A stretch of 64,000 nucleotides of DNA from Neurospora tetrasperma FGSC 2508 (taxonomy: Eukaryota > Ascomycota > Sordariomycetes > Sordariales > Sordariaceae), in the NCBI RefSeq assembly GCF_000213175.1, contig NW_009799102.1:1764688-1828687 (forward strand). The letters run 5' to 3'. This document shows, in pieces, positions 44,587 through 55,252 of this stretch (position 1 is its first letter; each line of letters begins with the position of its first letter). The position numbers and the translations under genes were made by a program. Under the pieces are notes generated by a model. That model was not told where the DNA came from, made no database searches, and saw only the letters and a program-made list of their open reading frames with translations.

Positions 44587-46658
44587 GCAGTGATACGAAA
44601 GCGTCTAGCAAGACGGACGAAAAGGGTGTACATTATATGATGAGAGATGAGATCACATTTCGAATGGCTTTCACTTATCCATCGGCTTGGGGAGTTTCCT
44701 TCCTCGGACGGACACGGACCTCGCTGGTCTCTTAATACCTGACAAAAACGGGACAGAGTTCCATTAAACAGATAATTTGCTAAGATAAAGAGAGATCTTT
44801 TTCCTTTTTTTCTGATCTGATCTGGTATCATCGGTAACGATCCTGGTACTGGGGAGCGGTTATTTTTCTCTTTTTTTATCAGCGAAACGTGTTTCGGGCA
44901 ACTAGGCGACGAATCAAAATATGAGAAAGAGAGTTATCGAGCTTTAAGCAGGAGGCGGAGGCACTATGGAAGATTATTTCAAAATCATCTGCAAGGGTGC
45001 CTTCTGCTTTCTAACTTCTTTGTTGTACAATACGTCTCTCAAGCTCGATCTCGAATAGGAAGAAAGGGGAGAGGTACGATAGCGTTAGGACAGGTTGCCG
45101 TAGCATAGATCTTTCAAGGATAATAATCGAAAGTTCCGTTCCATTGCCTTCCTCAACCTCGTGTTGTCGCTTTTATCTCCAAATTCCTTCCCTATTCTGT
45201 GTTTTGCGCTTTTCAGGGACTCATGTGGAGTTGCCATTTTCTTCAGATGTAGTTGTGGAAACTTCCACCCAACACAGAGACTTTGATATGCTTCTCTCAT
45301 TACCATCGCCTCGCCGTGTTCCTAACATGGGTCATATATGAAATCTGAATCGAAAGCCTCGTTCTCATCCTGGACTTGAAACTAAACAATCCCAAATGTT
45401 TTCATCCATCGGCCTTGCAGAAACAGAGTACATAACTCACGTCTTACTGTGCCTCATAGAGACGGCAGAGAGATATGACCAACTCGTAAATAGAGATTCA
45501 TCGTTGGAGACCAAAATAGGCCATTCGTTGTTGACGCGCTTCTCCTATTTTTCATCCCTGTATCGTAAACATGGCCGCAAGCCACACGTCTGATGATAAT
45601 GAGATTGATGATGATGAATCACTGCACCAAGCAGAGAAAAAGGTTGACACTAAAATTTGCCTGGAAAAGTGACTGACTGACCTATGATAATGGATGACCC
45701 CGAGACCAGTAAGGACAGATGAGGAGAACGATCAAGAGGAGAAACATATAAAACGCATACTATTACTGCAAGTAAACAGGAAAGGAATGTATCAGAACAC
45801 ACTCAGCAACTCCATTTCTCGACTCCTTCGTCTTGATCGATCATTTCGTGACAAGGGGGGCAGAAAAGACACAGTTCTTTGGGCGAAGACTGGACGACGA
45901 GAGCATGACGGATTGATTCGATCGAGTTGAGGGTTGGCCTACTGGTAAAGCGATACGTGTATACATTCAGATTGATATCTACCACTGTTGACATTGGTGG
46001 TTTAAACAAAAGCCATGACCGATTTTCTAGCACATAGGTAAAGGTATCGATTCACGTAGTCGTTCGTTGCCTCGCCACTAGTGTTTGCTCTCTGCCGAAG
46101 AGAACAAGTCTAGACCATGCAGAAAGAATCTGGGAAGCTTTTTGCGAAAGGAATTTGCATATCGTATGATGCCGGGAGACCGTTCTGGCGTAGGAGCCGG
46201 ACATTTGGCGGACCATCCTCGAGCTTTTCAAGTTGAATAGAACATAGGAACCGAAAGCATCGCCACGCCGATAGGAAGAAGTCAGTCCGTAAGGCAAGAT
46301 CCACTTCATTCATTGGCAGCAAAACGTGGAATGAAGATATGAAAGTCACACATAGATGATCATAAGAATGCCATTAAAAGGACAGAGGTATCATATGCAC
46401 ACCAGAAAATGCGTTTAGTCCATTTTGGTGAGCTAACTGGATCTTCCACCAATCCCTGCGGATTCACCCTTCTTTCCGTTGTGTCCCAGCGATGATGATT
46501 TGCAATCAAGACACTGTCGCTGTCGAGACCATGAAGAGGAGCACGACAACAAGAAGTTCCCTTGTTTCCCAAAGACCCAGCTAAGAAGCGTGCCAATGAG
46601 CAGAACAGCCAGAGCCAGCGCCAGATCCCGTAGACTACGGACCTCTTGGGCGAGCCGT
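44587..46658. other. Intergenic region between convergent genes
   Basis: Two kilobases between the 3' end of PUF-B and the 3' end of the eL15 gene. AT-richer, with short meaningless ORFs. Part is expected to be 3' UTR. Nothing else seen. Confidence 0.55.
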
Positions 46659-47583
46659 TTACCGGTAGCGCCAGAGGGAGAGGGTGTTGTGGCGCTTCCA
46701 GGTCTTTCTGCGGCCAGCGCGGGTCTTGTTGTAACGGTGACCCTTGTTGAGACCGCGCGAGCGCTTGCCGGTGGAGGTAAGGCCACGGGACTCGCGGTGC
46801 TTGTGGACGGGGTTGACGATCCAGTTGATGCGGGGGTCGCGGCGGATGGCCTTGTGCTGGGGGTCGACAAGGATAACCTCGAAGTACTTGTAGGTAGAGT
46901 CCTGGTTGATCCAGTAGGAGTTGAGGACGCGGAGGTTGGCGCAGCGGCGGCCGACACGCTCCTCGGCAGTGGACTTGAGGGAGCGCTGGTACTTGAGCTG
47001 GTTCACACCCTGGTTGGTGGGCTTGCCTGTTGGGGGATATCAGCAAACTGGAAACCATCGCAAACTCTGGCGCTAAAGAAAACGTACCGTAGGTGGCACC
47101 CTTAGGGACGGGCTTCTTGCGGCCACCGCGACGGACACGGGCGCGGTAGATGACATAGCCCTGCTTGGCCTTGTAGCCGAGGCGGCGGGCCTTGTCGGGG
47201 CGGCTGGGTCTCGAGGCCCGGTGGATGACGTTCAACTGGCGAAGCTATATTGATGCACTCTCAGCAAATGTTCAACGAGTGTATAGCAAGAACGGTGGCG
47301 CGAAAAATTTCGGCGCGGTCCCCCAGATTGACAGAAACAAGTGTATGAGTGAGTTCGCGGGAGCGGATGAATCCTCTCGTAGAACTCGCTTCCCACTGTT
47401 CCCATCAAACAGGTTCTCTCGCCAAAAAAGGCCGACCGTCCACAGATATTCTTTCGGCAACCGTTCTCGATCGGTGTATGCTTTGTTTCAACTAACCTCC
47501 CAGCAGCGAACGCGAAGAAGGAAGCGAACGACGTCGCTCTGCTTCTTCTTCTGAAGCTCTTCGAGGTATTTGAGGGCACCCAT
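46659..47583 (-). CDS. 60S ribosomal protein eL15 (RPL15)
   Basis: Structural protein of the cytosolic large ribosomal subunit. Exons 47583-47497, 47244-47088 and 47026-46659 close in phase to 203 aa, the usual length. The sequence starts [20 protein letters not shown] and includes [58 protein letters not shown] and the C-terminal [15 protein letters not shown]. Intron 1 (252 nt) follows codon 29. A further intron in the 5' UTR is likely (47734-47591), leaving only seven bases between its acceptor and the ATG. Confidence 0.96.
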
Positions 47584-48256
47584 TTTGACTCTGCAAACAC
47601 CAAGTTGTCGTCGGTTAGTCGCTGCCTGCAAGAAAAAAAAAGGGAACGAAAGGAGCGAAAGAATTACAACTCTTGCGAAAAGAGAGTAACGCGGGTTCGG
47701 CAGCGGACGGAAAATGATAAAGGCGCGTACGTACCAGACCCCGAGGTTGATTCCTGCGTTAGTGAAGTCGACGGAAAGATCACCAGCGGAAAGTTCAAAA
47801 ATTTCGAGGAATTGAGTGTTGTGAGGGAGAGGACGCAAAGCCCTAATTGCGTGCCGCCCGGCAACTAGTCCACTTCGGGCTAGCTTATAGTGGCTCGTGC
47901 ACGTAAGCCCCACTGAATTCGAAGTCTTGGCAACATCAACGACACCGCCTCGGCAAATACCATGTGCTTGACCAAAAGGTTAGACGAATCCCATATCAGC
48001 CAAAGGCTGGAGATGTTTAAAACTGTGGTCAATCACTTGTCTGCCATGGTAACGACAACTAAGTATCGGCGGACCTTGGTTGACCACAGCCGCGAGTTAC
48101 CCGGAGAACCCCCTCTACATCGCTTTCATGATAGATTTCCCCTTGTCGATGTCCTCCTTCCGTGACATGATCCCACGAACAACAGAATACCATTATGTTC
48201 AGGTCCACGATGCTTCATAAATCCTTACTTCCGCCCTAAACATTCTCGCCATCATT
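47584..48256. promoter_or_regulatory. Leader and promoter of the eL15 gene
   Basis: A probable 144-nt 5' UTR intron lies at 47734-47591 on the minus strand, with donor GTACGT, branch GACTAAC and acceptor TTTGCAG. The sequence upstream to about 47900 is the likely promoter. The rest is the 3' side of the next minus-strand gene. No coding ORF. Confidence 0.55.
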
Positions 48257-49418
48257 CTACGGCACAGTCTTAACAACGGCTGCCAAAGCCCTTGCCTGAG
48301 CATATGCAATCCTCCCCCAGCGCTCTGTCTCTTCGCTCTTCTTCTTGGACCCGTCAAACAGCCCAATAGCAAGTGTCTCAGTTTCACTCAAGCCGGCTTC
48401 CTTCTCCTTCTCCTGAGTGGGACTATCATCACCTTTTACATCGGGACTGATGATCCCCTCCACCAACTTCTGTCCGTAGTCCTTCCCGTAGTCCAGCAAC
48501 TGTCGCATCTTTTGGTGGTCCTGCTCCCAGATCTCTCGTGGCACAGTTGGCTTGTCTTGTTGCGAGTCTCTGACAGCGATTTGGTGACGTTGGAGGATGT
48601 CGCGGCATATCTTGATGAGTTTTTCCCCTTTCGTGAACAAGGGATTCATTTCCTTGAGCTCGTTGGAATTCTTCGTTTTGCCCGATGTGGCTGCCTTCAG
48701 GGTGGCATAAACCTTGCGAAAATCTTTCTCGTTGTCGTTCGTCTGGACGTTGTGTCTTGGAGAATAAAGGGGTTAGTGTCGCCTTTTGCGATAAGGCGGA
48801 TATTTTTTGATCGATTATTGCCTATTTTGCAGATGGGAAGCATACAAAGAAAGCGTTTGAACTTACAACTCCTGCTTGAACGTCTTCGAACTCTCCTCCG
48901 CCTGAGTTTGGCTTTCCACCAGCTCCGCCTTGAAGCCCTTCAAGAACTCCTTGGCCTGCTGGTTCTGCTCCATCAAGTACTCTTCAACCGTCGCTGGCGG
49001 TGCATTACGAGGCTTGCTCCGTTTGCTATGCGAGATACGAGAACAGCAGTCAGTTATCAGACATGGGGATGGCAATGGTGACACTGTTAGTGCCAGCCAG
49101 CAACCCGCAGTCATCAGTATCATATCTGGGGGAAGTCGCAACTTACCGATTGATATTCGCAACCTGCACATGTGGAATATCCCCACCAGCATCATCACTG
49201 CCATTCTCATCTGCATCCTCATCTTCTTGCCCATGGCTGCTAAGTTTAGTTCGTGGTTGGGTCTGGGTTTTCCGTACCCGCTTCACGGATCGCTTTGGTG
49301 CCGGTTTCTTGTCGTCGCTGTCGGTATCTAGAAGAGACAAGGCGGATCTCTTTGGAGGCTGTTGCTTGCTCTGCGCGGCATTTCCGCTTGCGGCACTCGT
49401 TCTCCTTTTAGGAGGCAT
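48257..49418 (-). CDS. Unrecognised basic, probably nuclear protein
   Basis: I do not recognise this protein. Exons 49418-49147, 49025-48867 and 48755-48257 close in phase to 309 aa. The N-terminus is strongly basic (MPPKRRTSAASGN, KRSVKRVRKTQ) with two candidate nuclear signals, then an acidic stretch (EDEDADENGSDDAGGD). A helical region rich in Glu, Gln and Lys (about 100-190) includes YLMEQNQQAKEFLKGFKAEL and looks like a coiled coil. The C-terminal half has ICRDILQRHQIAV, WEQDHQKMRQLLDYGKDYGQ and a final SKKKSEETERWGRIAYAQAR. No enzyme motif. A chromatin or DNA-repair scaffold is possible but unsupported. Confidence 0.72.
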
Positions 49419-50789
49419 GGCTATGAGGATCGATGGGTCTTGATGGTGTCGAAGACGGATTGGAAAGTGAGCGGCCGGCAGGAGCAGAACATCTAACCCG
49501 CTCTATGGCAGAACGCACACTTCCCTTTTCCCAAGATTCCACCGGAAAAATGGAGGAGGAGAATTTCGATCCTGGGTCATACGGACTTCGCTTTGGTGGC
49601 CTTGATGGGGCTTGTCTCTGTCCATCCTTCGCTCCTTCCTTGTCCATGAAGGTGGAAGTTTACCATTGTCATCTGGGGAAGGCACGATATGGCCACTGAA
49701 CATCGAAACACAACATTTACGCAGTACACACATATTCTGCTCATCCGATACACCTACAACATCATTAGATATCCATGTGATTTTGTGAAAACGAAACCTG
49801 TCACCATACTTAGCCATTCTCAGCATACCACTGAGATCATCTTCACCGAAGGACAAGGGCAATAGGGAAGAGCAGAATCGAACGAGTACTTGCAGAATTT
49901 GCGGACTAAACTAACAGGAAAAAGTACCTATTCATTGCCATAAGCCGTCTGTATCCCATAACATGCGCTTTATCCTATACAACAAAGTTCCGCTCTGTTG
50001 TATTAAACAGATTACACCCCATAATATCTCGTCTGCCCCGAAAGCCGTTGCAACGCTGGTCTCTTTGATGCCCCCTTTGGTGCTCGTTCTTGTGTCTCTG
50101 TCTTTCTTCTTCATCTTCTTCTTCTTAATCTTTTTTTTCTTCTTTTGCGTGTCTATGGCTGCCATCAATTTCTTGCCGCTGCATCAATTGAATGATGGGA
50201 CCCCTGGAGGCAACTATTATAACACAGGCATGGCGGCGGATTCTGCACCCCGTCGTGAAGACGAGATGGTGATGAATGGGTGTGAAATGAACAAGAAACA
50301 AGTGAATGAACGAAAGTAGTACCTCAGCCATCTTCGTCTGCGATCCCCCTGAAGCAAAGTATTATCTTGGTCATGTCGTGATATAAGTAGAACTGAAACA
50401 TCCCATCCCATACAATGTCTCATTTGTGTTTGTCTGTCTGTTGTCTTACTTTCTCTCTGTCTGTCTGTCTATTATTTTGTTTCAACTCCGTCCGTGCAAG
50501 AATAAAAGATGGTCGTATATCAGTCTTTGGCCTGCCTTGTCATCCTAACTGATCATCAACAGTCGACGCACTCAATGAAGATGACTGACTGGAGTAGTGC
50601 AACTTGACAAATTCCATGGTCTTGTACTGGTGAACATATGGTCCACCTGCAGTCACTTTAATGTGTTGTCCCCAGATCTCGTGTATCGGTTCCCTTGGCC
50701 AGAGCAGCTCCCATGTTCGATGTTTAACCACGACGATGCGAACCGTCCCAAACCTGAATAAGAAGGGCCAGAGATAACTTGAAGAGGTA
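49419..50789. other. Intergenic region, 3' side of PSP1 and promoter of the unknown gene
   Basis: Contains the promoter side of the gene starting at 49418 and the probable 3' UTR of the PSP1-domain gene. A long pyrimidine tract dominated by CTT units lies at about 50100-50150. No credible coding ORF; a 63-codon frame at 50540-50731 (minus) was considered and set aside. Confidence 0.5.
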
Positions 50790-53604
50790 TCAACGAGGGT
50801 TCGACTTGAGAGAAAGGCCTTGGAACGCTGTTGCCCAGTCTGCCTGTGCCCCTTGTGCAGAGCCTATCTGTTCGTGCTGCCCAGAGCTTGCCTGGGGTGT
50901 TGGGAATCGGGATCGTGCAGAGTAGTCTACCGCCGGTGGGAAACCACCGGCTGTGTAGGTATCGGAATTCGGCATCATACCGGGCACAGCGTATGACAGT
51001 CCTCCGAGTCCGGGTCCGGGTCCGGGTCCGGGTCTCGAAGCGGCCCCGAACGGAACGTAAGAATTCCAGGGATAAGTTTGTAAAGAGTAGCCAGATCCTG
51101 GTCCCGTTGCCCGGTCAGGGGTGAAGGCGCCTGGGAACCCCCCTTGGATGTTCCGCCCCGTTTGACCAGCAGCAGTGTAAACGCTTTGTTGGTCATGTTG
51201 CTGCGTGTTTTGACGGCGTTCAGTTGCTGCAGAGGCGCGGCTGACACCGACAGCCCCGGGGCCAATTCCGCTAGGCGCCTGTAAGCCAAGGGTAGGGCTC
51301 GCAAAAGAGGCGGGGTTGATAGCTGACATCCAGATCCGAGTTTTGTAGATCTTGAAGAGATCGGTAACCAGAGAATTGAAGTTGATGTAGGAGTCGGCGA
51401 AGTAGTAGAAGGTCAGTTTCTTCCAGTCCCTAGCGTAGAGTTAGTGAATTGATTGCAAAGTACGCATTTCCACGTATGACTTACATCTGGAACTCGGCAT
51501 CCAAAATCTCCATGTTCAAGCCATGCTCCTTGACCTTTTGCATGCACACTCGCTTGGCCTTGGCCTCATTTCCCTCCTTCTCTCTCAGAGCGTGAATCTC
51601 GTGAGCCTGCGCCAGCCTCTTGATTAATTTCGGTTTCAGTTCTCCTGAAGTAGGCTCCTGGATGTGGTGTTGACCGGCGGGCCCCATGCCGCCAACGGCA
51701 CTTCCTTGCAGGTTTGAGGCCGCCATAAGGCCAGCACCAACACCATCTTGGGCCATTCCTGCGTTCTGAGAGTACATCATGAGCCATCTATATTGCTCCT
51801 CGGCATAGTGCTCCTTGAGTTCCTTTGCAGTCTTCCAGTCAACGTTATCCTTGGCGACAGTGCCGAGATCCGTGCCACGGTCAGCTTCCACTATGACCAA
51901 GTCGCCAGGTTTCACGGTAAGCCCTGTGCCTTCCTGGATATAGAAGACATCGGCCCTAGCACACTTGAAAAGGACAATGTAGAGGGGCTGGTCATGTCGC
52001 GGCTGTGCTGCACCGTACATGTTACGATGCGGTGAGTTGGGCCTGTTGGCGTACGCGTTGGGAAGCATAGAGTATGGCGACGGAAACTGATTTCCATAGG
52101 CTGACTGGGCGAGGGCATGCGATGAACCTCCCGTAAAGTAGTTTTGTACTTTGGAAGACGTTAGTGTTTGAGAAGGAGACTGATGAGAGATGGACTGTTT
52201 TATCGTACCTTGAGCAGCATTGGCCAGTGCCATAGCATCAGAATAACCGGGAGAAGCGTAGTCAGGCGCAGAATCATGAGGGCCGATTTCGTGTGGTGCG
52301 ATCCCTTCCCCAATAGAAGCAATGGAGTTCTGCCGGACTGGCACATCAGCAAACGAGTGCCGTCTGCTCTGCGGAATATCTCCCAGTCCCCCGAACCCGA
52401 GAGATGTTTGCCAGAGGGCCCTCTTTAGGTTGGTGTTATCAACTTTCCTATGATCCGCCATATAAGGGGTGCGATACGGGCCTACACCAAACTCGCTCAT
52501 CCGTCTGGCCAGATTCCTCCTGCCGAGGTCAGACCCATCGTTCGCCTCATCAAGCTCATCAACAGCAAAATCTGATTCTTCGGGAACAGCCTCCTGGAGG
52601 TACGCGTTTCCTAACCCAAACACACTCGAGGTAGATGCCCGAGGTCTCAAACGCGAACTTTGATACTGATTCTGCTGGCGCAGGATGGCATTCTCGCGCA
52701 TCAACGACTCAATAGCTTTCGCTTCAGCGGACTGCTGCTGACTGGCCCCCTGGAGAGAGCCGGTACTATCATCGTCATCGTCTTCATTTACTTTTCCAAG
52801 CATGGAGCCATCATTTGCCATCTCACTCAACATACTAGGCCGAGAAGGACGATGCTGCAAGCCGGGATGGCCTAACGGACGCGAACGACCGCCCAGAACC
52901 GCGGATGTGGCAACAGAAGGAAGAGATGTTTCTGGGTCAAGCTGCCCAACGGAGTACGACTGTGATCGATAGGTTTTGGGCGTAGGATGGAGAGGAATCG
53001 GGAACGGAATCTGAGGGTTTGGGACTGTATCTCTGGAGCCAACCGATTGTTGAGCTAGCGCGTTATCAAAAAACGAGCCGCCCGAGCTGCCAGGCGGTAT
53101 GCCAGATGTCGGCGAAGGCAAGACCTCTGCTAAACGAGAGGGAGGGTTATTCCTCTCGTTTGTCCAGATTCCTGCACCCCATGTAGTACTGAATGGACTA
53201 GGTCCAGCATGGGATCGGCCATGGACTGCAGAAGCAGCCGGATGGGTGCCCCAGGCACCAACCCCAGAATCTACAGCTGGCGTGCTGGGGTGGGAAGTTG
53301 TAGGAGACATGGAGGTGCTCGCAAACGATTCTTTCCGCTGGCGGGGCGGCGGTGGTGGTTGAGACGTATCATTCAGCCATGATGCCCGGCGGACAGGTTG
53401 CTTGGGAGCTTGTGTTGAGGTAGGCGGAGGTTCTTGACGAAGTGGGTCAACTTCGTCGTCTGAGCTCGCCAAGGCTTCGGAGTCAGGAGTCGAGCCACGG
53501 TTCAGCTTGTCCAGCAGTATCGCCTGCGTGCTGGGCATGCCCGCGGCAAAGTTGCCCTGCCCTGTCTTTGCCTGTAGAGCAGGCTTACCTGTGCCAGAAC
53601 TCAT
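50790..53604 (-). CDS. PSP1 C-terminal-domain protein
   Basis: Exons 53604-52209, 52148-51485 and 51429-50790 close in phase to 899 aa. Residues 1-500 are disordered and Ser/Pro/Gly/Gln-rich. The PSP1 domain (about 520-720) has LYIVLFKCARADVFYIQEG, KPGDLVIVEADRGTDLGTV and, across the second intron, KLTFYYFADSYINFNSLVTD followed by LFKIYKTRI, which aligns with the end of bacterial YaaT-type PSP1 domains. That match confirms the splice. Yeast PSP1 was found as a suppressor of DNA polymerase mutations; fungal homologues have been linked to mRNA-associated bodies, and the exact role is open. The last 180 residues are low-complexity, with Pro-Gly repeats encoded by GGGTCC hexamers. The gene has a long, CT-rich upstream leader. 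Confidence 0.85.
51007..51036. repeat. GGGTCC hexamer repeat in the PSP1 coding region
   Basis: About five tandem hexamers encode alternating Pro-Gly on the minus strand near the C-terminus. Confidence 0.85.
52149..52208 (-). other. Stop-free 60-nt intron in the PSP1 gene
   Basis: Donor GTACGA, branch CACTAACG and acceptor CAAAG bound 20 codons without a stop. Removal joins NAAQ to VQNYFTGG. The donor is weaker than the consensus, so this could be constitutive coding sequence or an alternatively spliced segment. Confidence 0.55.
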
Positions 53605-55240
53605 GGTGGAGGGTCAGCCTAGGAGGCTGAGTCGTCAAGCTTGACTCTCTTGTGAGGAAACAGATATGCCTCTTCGGGAAGCCAACGCTTCTTGACCAGA
53701 TATGGTTATACACCCCACCCGCTATCTGGCAAGCCACAGACACGTGGGAGTTGTTGTGATGGCCTTGATGTACTCGAGAGGGATAGTATAGGGAATCGAG
53801 CGTCAACTGGTCGATGGAAGATGGTGCGAAGAACTACAGTACAGTTCTGCGAGCATACTGTTAGCTTATTCGGCACGACGTACTGCCGCGGCCCCGACAC
53901 AAGGAAACCAAAGGACGCTTTCAGCGCCTTGGCAGTCAGGGTCGAACAGAATTATTGGAGACTTTGGGAAGAAAAAGGAATTTAGGGAAGTGTTGGAATG
54001 AGTATGACGAGTCTGGGAGACATACGTTGCTGGTTGAGGCCCGCACGGTGATAATGAAACAGGATGTAGGATCCTAGAACTTTTCTGAGCTCTTTCGAGA
54101 AACCTGTCATAAGAGACGGGATGCCTGGCTCCCTAAACAACCCTAACGTCTGACGGATGATTTGGCGGGCGTCCACACTAGAGTCATGGAGCGGCCAATA
54201 CTGCTGTAGCGGGCACCGATTTGCGCCTCACGCGGGTTGAACAGACCGCAGAGGACCCAATGAAGGAGCAAGTAGGTTCTTGTGTGCGACGATCGGACTG
54301 AGAGCAGCTTGGAAAGTCACAACCGACCGCAGTCACGACGTGTAACTAGATGATTAGGTTGGAACTGGCGACAGGATGATGAGGAGGTGGAAGCTCGAAA
54401 AACACCAGGACTCGACAGGTGTGGAAGACGCAGGACGGTTGGCGTTGGTGACAAAGAGGACAGACTGAAGTATCTAGTTGTTCAAGTGGTGAGCCCGCAT
54501 TTAAGCTCGGCAGGCAGGAGGGGTTAGACGCCGACGGAAGTGCGACGGAGGTGCGGCGGAAGGCGACGAAAGTGAAGCGGCGCAACTTGAAGTACGAGCC
54601 GGCTCTCGGGACCAAAATGACGGGGCGGGCGGAGGATCAGCTGATGCGCGCAGTCTACGGCGGGTAGCGGTTTCAACAAGCCGAGCCTGAGAGAGGGGGG
54701 GGGCGAGTGATGGATGTGTTGCGCGCGCGTGTCGGCCGCGGACGATCAATACGGGGTGGGAAAGGGTTGACGACGCGAAGTGCAGATGGAAGGGAAGGAA
54801 GGGCGAACTGGAGGGAGGGAGGGTGAGGACGGAAGAAGATGAAGGGAGCTAGCTGCAGGCCGGAGCTGGAGCTGGCCCTGGCGGGACTAAAAAGAGACAA
54901 ACTGTCGAAGCGCGAATCGATCCAAGTGGTCACTGGACTCGCAGCCTAGAACTAGAATGCTGGAATGCCTGGTACTATGTATGTAATAGCATGTAACGGT
55001 ATAAAATGGTACGGAGGCTCGGAGGATGGACCACCAGGTGTGGGTTCGAGCCTTCGAAGGGTGAGCGGGGAAGGCTGGAAACATGCTGCTTATTAGTGGC
55101 TGGATCCTGGATCAGGCTAGCCGAACCCAGCTTGGTGCCGTCATATATGGGCCTCCGTGGCAAAGACAAAGCAGCGCTTCCGCTCCCCATGTCCAAAGAC
55201 CAATCACGGCGCCATCTGCCGCATCCTGGGGGACCAGGAA

Positions 55241-55252
55241 TAGTGTACACTA
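55241..55252. repeat. 12-bp palindrome TAGTGTACACTA, copy 2
   Basis: Identical to the copy at 37438-37449. Confidence 0.85.

Noticed and set aside
48512-49081. 189-codon plus-strand ORF over the unknown basic gene
   Set aside because: It crosses two introns of the opposite gene, whose exon model closes in phase, and its Leu-rich content is typical of an antisense frame.
50540-50731. 63-codon minus-strand ORF downstream of PSP1
   Set aside because: Short, with no recognised motif, and lies in the expected 3' UTR; not enough to call a gene.
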